Below, in pieces: positions 42,291 to 51,931 of a stretch of DNA of 64,000 bases. The stretch comes from Bacillota bacterium. GTDB lineage: Bacteria; Bacillota; Bacilli; Paenibacillales; Paenibacillaceae. Numbering within the stretch: position 1 is the stretch's first letter; the number at the start of each line of letters is the position of its first letter. Position numbers and translations under genes: made by a program. The stretch spans positions 68,958 through 132,957 of the forward strand of contig JAEWPC010000005.1 in assembly GCA_023460795.1 (NCBI GenBank), written 5' to 3'. The notes beneath the pieces are model-generated. The model was not told where the DNA came from. It worked only from the letters and a program-made list of their open reading frames with translations, and searched no databases.

Positions 42291-43298
42291 ATGAACGTGA
42301 CGCATGAGGTCGGGTTATCGTCCACCGAGATAGCCTGGCTGTGGTCGGTGTATATCAACGAGAGCATGTCGATTTGCCTAACCAAACATCTGCAAAAGTG
42401 CAATGAACATAAAGACGTTGGAATTCTGCTTCAGAACGCGTTGGATTTGTCCGAGAAGCACATGAAGGAAATCCATAACCTTTTCACGAAAGAGAACATC
42501 CCCATTCCGCAGGGCTTCACGGACGATGATGTAGACCTTACGGCTCCAGCATTGTTCTTCGCTTCATTCTCCGTCAGCTATATATACGGCATGAGCCGAA
42601 TAGGCCTGGTGACTTTTGGGAAGATCGTATCTAATGTAGCTCGCGAGGATGTTCGATTATTTTTCACGAAGTGTCTTCAGTCGACGCTGGATCTATACAA
42701 TCGTTCCATCGAGCTTATGCTCCATAAAGGAATATACGATCGACCGCCGATGATTCCCTATCCGGATCATGTCGAGTTCATAAGGAACAAGGAAACTTTT
42801 ATTTCGAAGTGGTTTGAGAAACAACGCCCCCTCAATGTCATTGAAATATCGGAGATGTTCTTTAACATTGAGCGAAACTACTTCGGATTGATTTTACTGA
42901 CCGGATTGATTCAAGTCGTCAAAGACGAGAAGGTTAAGCAACTTCTGGTTAAGGGGAGGAAGTTAGCTCAGGAGCAAATTGAGTTTTTGAATAAGACGTT
43001 CATCAAGGACGATCTTCTCGGGACGATCATGGTGAATTCCGAAGTATCCACATCCACCGTTTCGCCGTTCTCGGACAAGTTAATGATGTTTTTGGTTACG
43101 ACACTCACTGCGCAAGGAGTCGCATATATCGGACATGCGTTGTCGACCTGCACCAGAATTGATCTGGTCTCGGAGTATTCGAAGCTGATCCCGGAAATCT
43201 TGAAGTTCGGCAAAGAGGGAATGGATCTCATGATCGAGTACGAATGGCTGGAGGAACCTCCGCACGCGCCGGATCGAAAGGAACTCGCGCGAATATAA
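42291..43298 (+). CDS. DUF3231 family protein
   Basis: The start is placed at ATG 42291 because GGAGAG lies 6 bases upstream; ATG 42285 is possible. The 335-residue all-helical protein contains two DUF3231 repeats (~10-165 and ~175-325), each beginning with a ferritin-like helical pair such as SSTEIAWLWSVYINESMS and LNVIEISEMFFNIERNYF. The family is common in Bacilli and its function is unknown. It is preceded by the APH-like pair and followed by a terminator. Confidence 0.8.
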   Translation: MNVTHEVGLSSTEIAWLWSVYINESMSICLTKHLQKCNEHKDVGILLQNALDLSEKHMKEIHNLFTKENIPIPQGFTDDDVDLTAPALFFASFSVSYIYGMSRIGLVTFGKIVSNVAREDVRLFFTKCLQSTLDLYNRSIELMLHKGIYDRPPMIPYPDHVEFIRNKETFISKWFEKQRPLNVIEISEMFFNIERNYFGLILLTGLIQVVKDEKVKQLLVKGRKLAQEQIEFLNKTFIKDDLLGTIMVNSEVSTSTVSPFSDKLMMFLVTTLTAQGVAYIGHALSTCTRIDLVSEYSKLIPEILKFGKEGMDLMIEYEWLEEPPHAPDRKELARI

Positions 43299-43326
43299 GG
43301 CGGAGTCGCTACGATCGCTTATCATG

Positions 43327-43356
43327 AACCCCTGTCCGGCAGATGGACAGGGGTTT
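43327..43356 (+). terminator. Terminator after the DUF3231 gene
   Basis: AACCCCTGTCC pairs with GGACAGGGGTT over a 7-base loop, ending in TTT. Confidence 0.75.
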
Positions 43357-43407
43357 GATTCGTTTACGGCACATTTTAGAAATATTTTCGAATTGGTTTC
43401 GAGGGAG

Positions 43408-43428
43408 TTTAGACTCCTCCTTTAGACT
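43408..43428 (+). promoter_or_regulatory. Direct repeat TTTAGACT ahead of the exported-protein operon
   Basis: TTTAGACT occurs at 43408-43415 and 43421-43428, a 13-base period, 50 bases before the operon. It may be a regulator site, but the period is longer than the 10-11 bases typical for OmpR-type proteins. Confidence 0.35.
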
Positions 43429-43477
43429 AAGGTTGTAAGCAAGAGAAACCGTACAATCATAAAGGAGCGAGGATGTT

Positions 43478-44440
43478 ATGAAAAAGAGAACTAAATGGAT
43501 GATGATCGGCGGAACGGCAGCTGCGGTGACGTTGTTCACGGCGACGGCGTTCGCGTACACCCCGAATACGGAAGGGTACAACGCGTTCAAAGAAGTGCTG
43601 AAATCGAAACAATTGTCAGGCCAGGCGTTCGAGAGCGCGACGATGAATGGGAACTTCACCGTGACGGTAGATGGCAAGCACGTGTTGGATGCGAACGGCA
43701 CAACGAAGGTAGCGGACGTGGAAGACGGACACCTCGTGAGCAGCGACTTCGACTTCACCCTCATGGGCGTCGAGCGCAGCGGCAGTCTGTACAACGGCGG
43801 CGAAGATAGCGTCTATGTGGTCGACCGCACGCACGGGCTTAACTATCAGGTGATTAAACCGGACGAAGATAACGCCGGAAAGCAACGCCGCGAGCGGCCG
43901 GATCATAACCGCTCGATGAGCAAAGCGGAAGAAGTACTCCTCGATTTTCTGGTCGGCGACCTCAAGAATAACTTCAGCGTGACGAACCATGCGGACCGCT
44001 CGAAGACGATTACGGTTGACATTGACGAGAAGGATATTCCGCTTCCGATTCGCTTGATCATGGACGTCGCAGAGTCTCACGACAGGATGGAGCGCAAGGA
44101 CGAGAAGGAAGCCCCGGAACAATGGGAGCGGATCAAGGAGCTGCCGTTCTTCCAAGGACTGAAGGACATCAACTTCGAAGAGCAATTGCCTGAGCTGACG
44201 GAAGACTTCGCGATTGAGCACGTGACGCTTCAGTTCACGGTGAACGCGAACAATGAGCTTCAGAACGTTCGCGGCGATCTTGAAGTCAGCGGCAAGGACG
44301 AAGCGGGAGTCGCCCACACGGTGGAGATCGAGGGCGAGGGAGATATCAGCGGCATTAACGCTACGACGCCGGACGTGTATAACCCTGCGGGCAAGAACAT
44401 CGAGATCATCGACGCGGCAACGTTCGAAGATCGCGGCTAA
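43478..44440 (+). CDS. Exported protein of unknown function
   Basis: The 320-residue protein starts at ATG 43478 behind AAAGGAGCGAGG and has a clear signal peptide (KKRTKWMMIGGTAAAVTLFT, cleavage near AFAYT). The mature part is acidic/basic mixed, without membrane segments, and contains SLYNGGEDSVYVVDRTHGL. I do not recognise a domain. It is the first gene of a five-gene run with an ABC transporter and two-component system, so it may be the extracytoplasmic component of that system. Confidence 0.8.
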   Translation: MKKRTKWMMIGGTAAAVTLFTATAFAYTPNTEGYNAFKEVLKSKQLSGQAFESATMNGNFTVTVDGKHVLDANGTTKVADVEDGHLVSSDFDFTLMGVERSGSLYNGGEDSVYVVDRTHGLNYQVIKPDEDNAGKQRRERPDHNRSMSKAEEVLLDFLVGDLKNNFSVTNHADRSKTITVDIDEKDIPLPIRLIMDVAESHDRMERKDEKEAPEQWERIKELPFFQGLKDINFEEQLPELTEDFAIEHVTLQFTVNANNELQNVRGDLEVSGKDEAGVAHTVEIEGEGDISGINATTPDVYNPAGKNIEIIDAATFEDRG

Positions 44441-44467
44441 CATCACGACAACGGGAGGGCCTGTCTT

Positions 44468-45190
44468 ATGTTCGAAGTGAACGATTTGTCTAAGGTCTAT
44501 CCCGGCGGCCGCGGTATCCAAGGGCTCAATCTCACCGTACTTCCCGGTGAGGTTGTCGCCCTGTTGGGACCGAACGGCGCCGGGAAGACGACAGCGCTGC
44601 AAGCGATGGCCGGGTGGCTCGAGTGCGACCGCGGGTATGCGCTTCTAAGCGGCGTCTCCGTCGCCGAACAGCCTGAGCGGTCGAGACCGCACATGGGCTT
44701 GATGATCGGCGAGCCGACGCCGTTCCCCTATCTTACGGGTTACGAGTATTTGAGACTCTATCACAGATTGTACCCAGGGGTCGATGAGGCACGTATTCGG
44801 GAGACGATCGAGCTCGTAGGCATGTCGAAGCATCAAGAGCTCAAGATCAAGAAGTACTCCACCGGCATGAAACAACGGATCGAGCTCGCCAGCGCGCTGC
44901 TCCATCGGCCGAAGCTGCTGCTGCTCGACGAACCGTTCTCGGGCATGGACATCGAGGGACGCCGGGAGATGTCAACGATACTGCGGAGACTCGTCGCCGA
45001 CACGGGGATGAGCATCATCGTCTCGTCGCATCAGGTGCGAGACATCGAGGATTGGATCACGCATGCGTGCATCGTCTTCGAAGGGCGGCATGCCGGGACC
45101 GCGAGCGTCGCGGATATTAGGGAATCGTTCCCTAGCGTAGAAGACTATTATATGCACGGGATCGGTCAGGAAAGGAGCGGGGTAGCATGA
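44468..45190 (+). CDS. ABC transporter ATP-binding protein
   Basis: The 240-residue ATPase has Walker A GPNGAGKTTA (~34-43), a signature degenerated to KKYSTGMKQRIELAS (~132-146) and Walker B LLLLDEPFSGMDIEG (~155-169), typical of ABC-2 exporter ATPases. Its stop overlaps the permease start (ATGA), and the operon continues with a sensor kinase and regulator. Role: energising export or membrane remodelling with the next gene's product. Confidence 0.92.
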   Translation: MFEVNDLSKVYPGGRGIQGLNLTVLPGEVVALLGPNGAGKTTALQAMAGWLECDRGYALLSGVSVAEQPERSRPHMGLMIGEPTPFPYLTGYEYLRLYHRLYPGVDEARIRETIELVGMSKHQELKIKKYSTGMKQRIELASALLHRPKLLLLDEPFSGMDIEGRREMSTILRRLVADTGMSIIVSSHQVRDIEDWITHACIVFEGRHAGTASVADIRESFPSVEDYYMHGIGQERSGVA

Positions 45191-45912
45191 TCGCGCGATT
45201 GAATTATCTTACGAGCGAGGAGCTTCGCAAGCTGCTCCGCGGGGGCAAGCTGAAGGTGCTGCTGTTGCTCGCCTTCCTGATCGGCATCTTCTTCGTCTTC
45301 ATCGGCAACCGTATCGGGCTCGACGACAACCTCCCGTCAACCTCGCTGGAACTGTTGCTTACCATCGTGTTTCCTTTATTCATGGCGTCGCTTGGGAGCG
45401 ACCTTATGATCGGGGAAATTAAGGATCGTACGATCAAGCATGGGCTGAAGCTGCCGGTTAGCCGAGAGACCTTATTCATAGGTAAAATGCTCGCAGGATG
45501 GATCGCCGGAGCTATGATCGTGCTGAGCATGTTCGTGCCGACGTTGATCGGAAGCCTGATGCTCCAAGGTGTACCTTCACTCTCCGAGTTGGGAGAGAGC
45601 CTGGCTGAACTCGGCGCCGCGATCGTATTCTGCGGATTGTTAGTGGTGCTCGTGAACAGCGTAGCCTTATGGGTGGGGAGCGGCGCAATCGGGCTGGCAG
45701 TCAGCGTCGTGCTCTGGCTGGCGATGGGCGTCATCGGCTTGCTGGAGCCGCAGCTCAGCCGATTTTTCGTCACCGACTACGCGGATTGGGCGCAGCCTCT
45801 ACTGTATACCGGCGACGCCGGAGCGTCGATCTCGGCATTGCTATTTATTACCGCCTACTATATCATGGGCACTATATTGGGTTTGTTAGCCTTCCAAAGA
45901 AAAGAGATCTGA
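45187..45912 (+). CDS. ABC-2 type transporter permease
   Basis: The 241-residue protein has six membrane segments and the ABC-2 feature EIKDRTIKHGLKLPVSRETLF between segments 2 and 3, where this family contacts its ATPase. It starts inside the last four bases of the ATPase gene and ends three bases before the kinase gene, so the four genes form one translational unit. The substrate is unknown; such modules often serve bacteriocin or antibiotic resistance. Confidence 0.9.
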   Translation: MIARLNYLTSEELRKLLRGGKLKVLLLLAFLIGIFFVFIGNRIGLDDNLPSTSLELLLTIVFPLFMASLGSDLMIGEIKDRTIKHGLKLPVSRETLFIGKMLAGWIAGAMIVLSMFVPTLIGSLMLQGVPSLSELGESLAELGAAIVFCGLLVVLVNSVALWVGSGAIGLAVSVVLWLAMGVIGLLEPQLSRFFVTDYADWAQPLLYTGDAGASISALLFITAYYIMGTILGLLAFQRKEI

Positions 45913-45915
45913 CAG

Positions 45916-47382
45916 ATGTCCATTCGACTGAAGCTTATCTTAACGTATATCATCGGCATTCTGCTGACCGCGGCGATCGTCACGGTGACGGGGATCGGAC
46001 TCGTCACGGGGATCGTCTCTTATTTTGCGAAGGGCATCGTGAAGGATCAATCCCCGCGCGAGGCGCTTACGCGGGGCGTCGATGTAATCGTGGACTTGCG
46101 CTATGCGGAGCGGTATAAGCCGGAGGAGCTTGCCTCCCCCGCATTCGCGAGTCAGTTAGGAGACCAACTGCAGCCGTTCGAGGGCTTCCTTGTCGTCCAA
46201 GACGGCTCAAGTTGGGCAAGCTACGGCGCATTCAAGGAAGACGATACGTTCCTAGAGCAGTTGCGGGAAGACGTCTCGAAGCCGGGCAAGCATGCGGACG
46301 GCGCGTTCACGATGAGTTCGTGGGAAGGACGCGATTGGCTTGCTCTGAAGTACGATTTTCCGGAGATCGACGATCCCTTAACGTATTACCTCGTCATCGA
46401 CGTGACGGAGACGTGGAAGAAGGGCGACCGCTTCCCGTTCTTCGTGCTTCTTGGCATTGCGGTCTTGCTGGGGATCATTCTCGTCCCGCTGATCTGGATC
46501 ACGACGAAGGATATCGTCAGACCGCTGCGGCAGCTGGAGCTAGGTTCCCGCCGGATCGCGGAGGGGGATCTGAATTTCAGCCTGCATACGAAGGTGCGCA
46601 ACGAAGTAGGCAGCGTGATCCGCTCGTACGAGCAAATGCGCGGAGAGCTCCAGCGATCGATCGGAGCGCAGCTGGCGCTGGAAGAGAACCGCAAGGAGCT
46701 GATCTCGAACATCTCGCATGACCTGAAGACGCCGCTGACCTCGATTAAGGGATACGTGGAAGGGATTCGGGAAGGCATCGCGAACGATCCGGAGAAGCTG
46801 AGGAAGTATATCGACGTGATTCATGCGAAGACGCTCGACATGGACCGGATGATCGACGATTTGTTCCTGCTGTCGAAGCTGGATCTCGAGCAAGAGAAGT
46901 TCCACTTCGACGCGATCTCGCTGGAGGAGTTCTATCGGCAGACCATGAGCGAGCTGCATATGGAATGCGAGAGAGCGGGCATACGATTGACGGGCGAATA
47001 CGAGGCCGGATCGGATGCCGTCGCGACGATGGATGCCCAGAAGATGAAGCGGGCGATCCTGAACATCGTCGGCAACTCGGTGAAGTTCATGGATAAGAAG
47101 GAACCGCATATCCATGTGTATATCGGCCGGCAAGCGGATTCGTGGGTGATCGCGGTGAGGGATAACGGTCCGGGTATGGAGCAGAGCGAGCTGGAGCGGA
47201 TCTTCGATCGGTTCTACCGGGCGGACGCCGATCGGAATCAGAACGTGGCGGGCTCCGGGTTGGGGTTAGCCATCGTGAAGCAGATCGTCGCATTCCATGG
47301 CGGGACGATTACCGCAAGAAGCGAGCCCGGACATTCCATGACGGTGATGTTCACGATTCCGATCCATCAGACTCGAGCGTGA
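45916..47382 (+). CDS. Sensor histidine kinase
   Basis: The 488-residue kinase has membrane segments at ~8-35 and ~175-198 around a ~135-residue sensor domain, a HAMP domain, the phosphorylation box NISHDLKTPLTSIKGY (His near 267), and the ATPase boxes NIVGNSVKFM, DNGPGM and GSGLGLAIVKQIV. The ORF overlaps the in-frame region upstream of the regulator start. It forms a pair with the next gene and may sense the state of the ABC transporter or its substrate. Confidence 0.93.
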   Translation: MSIRLKLILTYIIGILLTAAIVTVTGIGLVTGIVSYFAKGIVKDQSPREALTRGVDVIVDLRYAERYKPEELASPAFASQLGDQLQPFEGFLVVQDGSSWASYGAFKEDDTFLEQLREDVSKPGKHADGAFTMSSWEGRDWLALKYDFPEIDDPLTYYLVIDVTETWKKGDRFPFFVLLGIAVLLGIILVPLIWITTKDIVRPLRQLELGSRRIAEGDLNFSLHTKVRNEVGSVIRSYEQMRGELQRSIGAQLALEENRKELISNISHDLKTPLTSIKGYVEGIREGIANDPEKLRKYIDVIHAKTLDMDRMIDDLFLLSKLDLEQEKFHFDAISLEEFYRQTMSELHMECERAGIRLTGEYEAGSDAVATMDAQKMKRAILNIVGNSVKFMDKKEPHIHVYIGRQADSWVIAVRDNGPGMEQSELERIFDRFYRADADRNQNVAGSGLGLAIVKQIVAFHGGTITARSEPGHSMTVMFTIPIHQTRA

Positions 47383-47399
47383 CGGGAGAGAGTAAGAAG

Positions 47400-48116
47400 A
47401 TGACGAAGCGGAAAGTGTTAATCGTCGAGGACGATCAAGCGATCGCCGAGCTGGAGCGGGACTACCTCGAGGTACACGGCTATGAGGTGACTCTTCGGGC
47501 AGACGGGCGGAAAGCGCTGGAGGAAGCGCTGGAGCATGCGTACGATCTCATCATTCTAGACGTGATGCTCCCCGGCATGGACGGCTTCGACATTCTGCGA
47601 AAGGTTCGCGAGACGAAGTTCATCCCGGTGCTGATGGTGTCCGCCCGCAAGGAGGATATCGACAAGATCCGGGGGCTCGGTCTTGGAGCGGATGATTACG
47701 TAACGAAGCCGTTCAGCCCGTCGGAGCTCGTGGCGCGAGTGAAAGCGCATCTCGAACGATATGACCGATTGACCGGGGCCGCTGCAGGCCCCGGTTCTTC
47801 GCCTGCTCGGAAGGCGCGCGAGCTGAACATACGCGGATTGGTAATTCAAGTTGACGCTAGACGGGTGACGCTGAACGGACAAGAGCTCACGATGACCGCC
47901 AAGGAATTCGATCTGCTGCTCTTCCTCTCGGACCATCCGGATCGGGTCTTTTCCAAAGAGGAGCTGCTCGATAAGGTGTGGGGGATCGATTACTTCGGCG
48001 ATTCCGCTACGGTCACGGTCCACGTCGGGAAAATCCGCGACAAGATTCAGAAGGACCCAGCGAAGCATCAGTATATCGAGACGGTGTGGGGCGCGGGGTA
48101 TCGGTTTAAGGTGTGA
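47400..48116 (+). CDS. OmpR-family response regulator
   Basis: ATG 47400 lies 8 bases after GGGAGAGAG; an in-frame GTG at 47379 overlapping the kinase stop is less likely. The 238-residue protein has the acidic pocket VEDD, phosphoacceptor in ILDVMLPGMDGF (~51-62), Lys in VTKPFSP and a winged-helix output domain (~135-235). It closes the exported protein/ABC/kinase run and probably regulates it. Confidence 0.92.
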   Translation: MTKRKVLIVEDDQAIAELERDYLEVHGYEVTLRADGRKALEEALEHAYDLIILDVMLPGMDGFDILRKVRETKFIPVLMVSARKEDIDKIRGLGLGADDYVTKPFSPSELVARVKAHLERYDRLTGAAAGPGSSPARKARELNIRGLVIQVDARRVTLNGQELTMTAKEFDLLLFLSDHPDRVFSKEELLDKVWGIDYFGDSATVTVHVGKIRDKIQKDPAKHQYIETVWGAGYRFKV

Positions 48117-48136
48117 TGAGATTGGGGGGCGTCGTA

Positions 48137-48940
48137 ATGGACAAGAACGTTGCACCTAGAACGAACATGATAGGCGGCAGCGAGGTAGGAGCCGTCTCGG
48201 TCGAAATGGACAAGCGCAGTATTCATGCAACCAATAGCCTATTCTGGGATACGAAAGGAAACGATGTCCTAGGAGCAACCGCGCTTCCTTACTATGGCGC
48301 GTTCGTCTCGGAGGACAAGCATCAGCTGTTCGGCGATATCTCGGGCGCAAAGGTGCTGGAAATCGGCTGCGGGAGCGGTCAATCGTTACTGTATTTGGGG
48401 GCACGCCAACCGGCCGAACTATGGGGAATGGACTTATCGGCCAACCAGATCGAGAAGACAAGGCAGCTACTGGCGGAGTCCGGGTTATCGGCGACTTTAA
48501 TCTGTTCCCCTATGGAAGAAGAGTGCGGCATACCGGCCGACTATTTCGATTTTGTATACTCGATATATGCCATTGGCTGGACAACCGACCTAGAGAGAAC
48601 TTTTCGCCGCATCGCTTCCTACCTCAAGCCAGACGGGGTATTTATTTTCAGTTGGTCTCATCCGATCCATAAATGCGTGGCCCCGGAGAACGATACCCTT
48701 GTGTTCAAAAAATGTTATTTCGATGAATCCTGGTATTCGGTTACGCTTGGCGATAGTACGTTGACCTTATCGGATCGCAAACTATCAACCTACGTGAATG
48801 CGTTGGCCAAGGCGGGATTCGTCATCGAGCAGCTTATCGAGGAATCCGACGAAGATATCCTGCAGGCGAGCAACGGCGATTTTGGGCGGAAAGCCTCGAT
48901 GCTTCCCGTAACCTTCGTCATCAAGGCAAGGAAAGCTTGA
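48137..48940 (+). CDS. Class I SAM-dependent methyltransferase
   Basis: ATG 48137 behind GGGGGG gives 267 residues. Motif I is VLEIGCGSGQSLLYL (~75-89), with WGMDLSANQIE as motif II and YFDFVYSIYAIGW as the acidic motif. The fold is that of UbiE/Methyltransf_11 enzymes. The substrate is unknown. It follows the two-component operon by 20 bases but need not belong to it. Confidence 0.88.
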   Translation: MDKNVAPRTNMIGGSEVGAVSVEMDKRSIHATNSLFWDTKGNDVLGATALPYYGAFVSEDKHQLFGDISGAKVLEIGCGSGQSLLYLGARQPAELWGMDLSANQIEKTRQLLAESGLSATLICSPMEEECGIPADYFDFVYSIYAIGWTTDLERTFRRIASYLKPDGVFIFSWSHPIHKCVAPENDTLVFKKCYFDESWYSVTLGDSTLTLSDRKLSTYVNALAKAGFVIEQLIEESDEDILQASNGDFGRKASMLPVTFVIKARKA

Positions 48941-49013
48941 TATTTTGGTGCACAAATTGCACGGAACACGATTCCCATCTGCGATAGGATGGATCTCGAG
49001 GGGAGGGACAACG

Positions 49014-49862
49014 ATGGATTGGTTGGAGAGAATGACAAGCGCCATGGACTATATCGAGACGAATTTGGCGGGCGATATTTCCTATGACGATATCGCGCAG
49101 ATCGCCTGTTGCTCTACGTATCATTTTCAGAGAATGTTTCCGTTCATTACCGGAGTCTCGTTATCCGAGTACATCCGGCGTCGACGATTGACATTGGCGG
49201 CCTTCGAACTGCAGACAACGGATGCCAAGGTGATCGATGTAGCCATGAAATACGGCTACCAGTCGCCGGAAGCGTTCACGCGAGCGTTCAAGAATCTCCA
49301 TGGGATTATGCCTATATCTGCGCGCGATGCGGGCGTGTCTCTCAAAGCCTATCCTCGCATGTCCTTCCATATCTCAATTAAAGGAGATATCGAGATGAAT
49401 TACAGAATTGAATCAAGAGGGCCATTCGAGATGTTCGGCGTATATGGCGTAGTTAGTCAGAATATGCAACAGGCATTCAGCGATGTTCCTCAGTTCCGAC
49501 AACAATGCGACGAAGACGGCAGCGTAGGTTTAATGAACGGGCTGCTAGGGCGGTTCGGCAATTCCGTGTTGCATGCCGCCCTATATGATCACACGGGAGA
49601 ATCCTTCAAGTACATGGTCTGTTATCATCTGCCCAAGGGACTTGAAATTCCGGAGAAATTTACGAAGCTGTCCGTGCCGGCGCTAACGTGGGTTATTTTC
49701 CCGGAACCGCAATGCGAGCTGCAGAAGCTATGGGAACGTATCTATTCCGAATGGTTTCCGACTTCCGGATACGAACAAGTGGAAGGTCCCCAGTTCGAGA
49801 TGTATTACGGAATGCCTGGGCATACGCAAGGCGAGATCTGGATTCCCGTGAGGAAAAAGTAA
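49014..49862 (+). CDS. AraC-family regulator with GyrI-like effector domain
   Basis: ATG 49014 behind GGGGAGGGA gives 282 residues. The N-terminal ~105 residues are an AraC double helix-turn-helix (DISYDDIAQIACCSTYHFQR, KYGYQSPEAFTRAFKN), followed by an AraC_E_bind effector domain (~125-280) ending GEIWIPVR. This is the Rob/BltR-like order common in Bacilli for sensing hydrophobic compounds. No obvious target gene is adjacent. Confidence 0.88.
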   Translation: MDWLERMTSAMDYIETNLAGDISYDDIAQIACCSTYHFQRMFPFITGVSLSEYIRRRRLTLAAFELQTTDAKVIDVAMKYGYQSPEAFTRAFKNLHGIMPISARDAGVSLKAYPRMSFHISIKGDIEMNYRIESRGPFEMFGVYGVVSQNMQQAFSDVPQFRQQCDEDGSVGLMNGLLGRFGNSVLHAALYDHTGESFKYMVCYHLPKGLEIPEKFTKLSVPALTWVIFPEPQCELQKLWERIYSEWFPTSGYEQVEGPQFEMYYGMPGHTQGEIWIPVRKK

Positions 49863-49947
49863 CGTTGGGCTGAGAACCCTGTCGTGCGGATATTGGTCCA
49901 TGTACTGCGGCACAATAAGTGCACTTTGGACGAGAGGTGCCGCCGTC

Positions 49948-50985
49948 ATGAGCCGTTCTAGAGGGGAATTCACGCCTGAATTAGCGTACTTCGAGCCGGA
50001 TGCCCTTAACTATCCCAAAGGCGAACGAATCTTCGAATGGGTCAAGAGCCAAGGGATCCCTTATCGGATGACGACTTCTCATAATCGAATTACGAATTTG
50101 CCCGGGGAGTCGGAGCTCGAGCAATACAAGATCGCCAAACGTACGCTTGTCGTCGGACTTAGGAAGACGCTGAAGTTCGATACGTCGAAGCCTTCCGCGG
50201 AATACGCCATCCCGCTCGCCACAGGGTGTATGGGGCATTGCCATTATTGTTATTTGCAGACGACTTTAGGGGCTAAGCCCTATATTCGGATATACGTGAA
50301 CACCGATGACATTCTCGCGCAAGCGAAGCGGTATATCGAGGAGCGGGCGCCGGAGATTACGCGCTTCGAGGCCGCTTGTACGTCCGATCCGGTAGGAATC
50401 GAGCACATCTCGGGATCGTTGAAGGAATACATCGAGTTCATGGGTCGGGAACCACTCGGCCGTCTCCGATTCGTAACGAAATTTCATCATGTGGACTCCC
50501 TGTTGGACGCGAAGCATCATGGACATACCCGTTTCCGTTTCAGCGTGAACGCGGACTATGTCATCAAGAACTTCGAGCCTGCGACATCAAGCTTCGCCGA
50601 CCGAATCGAAGCGGCAGGCAAAGTGGCTAAGGCAGGGTATCCTCTCGGCTTTATCGTCGCGCCGATCATTTGGTACGACGAATGGGAGCAAGGATACGGC
50701 GAGCTATTCGATAAGCTGTCCGATACGCTTCCGAGCGAAGCGACGCGCGACCTTACGTTCGAACTCATCCAACACCGATTTACCAAGACGGCAAAGACGA
50801 TCATCGAGAAGAGATACCCCAAATCCAAGCTGGAGATGGACGAAGCGAAGCGTCAATATAAGTGGGGACGTTGGGGACAGGGCAAATACGTGTATCCGAA
50901 GGATCAAGCGGACGCGCTGAGAGAGTATATTACGGAGCGCATCTTCGATAAATTTCCCGAGGCGAAGATCGAGTATTTTACTTAG
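49948..50985 (+). CDS. splB: Spore photoproduct lyase
   Basis: ATG 49948 behind GAGAGGTG gives 345 residues, close to B. subtilis SplB (342). The radical-SAM cluster is in LATGCMGHCHYCYLQTTLG with Cys-x3-Cys-x2-Cys. Conserved family segments include RITNLPGESELEQY and ACTSDPVGIEHISG. The enzyme repairs 5-thyminyl-5,6-dihydrothymine during germination with SAM-derived radical chemistry, so the organism forms endospores. No splA homologue is seen upstream. Confidence 0.95.
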   Translation: MSRSRGEFTPELAYFEPDALNYPKGERIFEWVKSQGIPYRMTTSHNRITNLPGESELEQYKIAKRTLVVGLRKTLKFDTSKPSAEYAIPLATGCMGHCHYCYLQTTLGAKPYIRIYVNTDDILAQAKRYIEERAPEITRFEAACTSDPVGIEHISGSLKEYIEFMGREPLGRLRFVTKFHHVDSLLDAKHHGHTRFRFSVNADYVIKNFEPATSSFADRIEAAGKVAKAGYPLGFIVAPIIWYDEWEQGYGELFDKLSDTLPSEATRDLTFELIQHRFTKTAKTIIEKRYPKSKLEMDEAKRQYKWGRWGQGKYVYPKDQADALREYITERIFDKFPEAKIEYFT

Positions 50986-51000
50986 AGCAAATGAGCGAAT

Positions 51001-51030
51001 AAGGGCACCCTCGCGGGTGCCCTTATTGTT
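51001..51030. terminator. Bidirectional terminator
   Basis: AAGGGCACCC pairs with GGGTGCCCTT around TCGC; the following ATTGTTGTTT gives a weak U-run. It separates splB from a convergent reductase gene. Confidence 0.75.
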
Positions 51031-51032
51031 GT

Positions 51033-51884
51033 TTACAGATCCACTTTCAAAGTGCCCAGCATCTTGACGAACTTCGGATCGTGGTACGATAAGAAAAGAG
51101 TTTCCCCCGTGTCGAGAGCGGAAATTCTCTCGATATCGTCCGTGCTCAATTCGAAATCGAAAATGTCGAAGTTTTCGACGATCCGCTCTTTTCTCACCGA
51201 TTTCGGAATGGCAACAACTCCGCGCTGAACAAGCCAGCGCAACACGACCTGGGCGACGGACTTGTTGTGCTGCGCCGCGATCGATGCCAGCACTTCGTTG
51301 CCGAACAGGTCGTTAAGTCCTTCGGCGAACGGCGCCCACGACTGGTGCTGAACGCCTTGCTCCTTCATCAATGCGGCGCTTTCGATTTGCTGGTAGAACG
51401 GGTGCGTCTCGACCTGATTGACTGCGGGCACGATCTCGTTATGCACGATTAGGTCCGTCAGACGGTCGGGAAGGAAGTTGCTGACGCCGATCGCCTTGAT
51501 CTTGCCCTCGCGGTAGAGGTCTTCCATCGCGCGCCATGCGCCGTAGTAATCGCCGAACGGCTGGTGAATCAGATACAGATCGAGATAGTCGAGCTGCAGC
51601 TTCTTCAGCGATTTGGCGAACGCCAGTTTAGCGCTCTCGTAACCGGCATCTTGAACCCAAAGCTTGGTCGTGATGAACAGCTCCTCGCGCGGAACGCCGC
51701 TGCGCTTGATCGCGCGTCCGACCGCTTCCTCGTTCAGATAACCGGATGCCGTGTCGATCAGACGGTAACCGGCCATCAGCGCTTCATATACCGCGTTCTC
51801 GCATTGCTCTGCATCGGGAATCTGGTAGACGCCGAAGCCGATAATCGGCATTTTCACTCCGTTGTTCAAAGTTACGGTTTGCAT
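51033..51884 (-). CDS. Aldo/keto reductase (AKR5-like)
   Basis: The second of two ATG codons (51884) is taken as start because AGGAGG then has 7-base spacing. The 283-residue reductase keeps the tetrad: Asp and Tyr in LIDTASGYLNEE (~44-55), Lys in FITTKLWV (~77) and His in YLIHQPFG (~109), plus the NADPH clamp IPKSVRKERI. It resembles 2,5-diketo-gluconate/methylglyoxal reductases. A divergent AdhR-like MerR regulator and a 19-base-spacer promoter indicate aldehyde-induced expression. Confidence 0.9.
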   Translation of the reverse strand: MQTVTLNNGVKMPIIGFGVYQIPDAEQCENAVYEALMAGYRLIDTASGYLNEEAVGRAIKRSGVPREELFITTKLWVQDAGYESAKLAFAKSLKKLQLDYLDLYLIHQPFGDYYGAWRAMEDLYREGKIKAIGVSNFLPDRLTDLIVHNEIVPAVNQVETHPFYQQIESAALMKEQGVQHQSWAPFAEGLNDLFGNEVLASIAAQHNKSVAQVVLRWLVQRGVVAIPKSVRKERIVENFDIFDFELSTDDIERISALDTGETLFLSYHDPKFVKMLGTLKVDL

Positions 51885-51931
51885 GGTCATTCCTCCTATG
51901 GTTTGAATGGATAGCGATTTGCGCTACAATC

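Noticed and set aside
43616..44602. A 328-codon minus-strand frame across the exported-protein gene
   Set aside because: Antisense to a gene with a clear signal peptide and ribosome site; the predicted product is rich in Arg/Val/His repeats without a domain.
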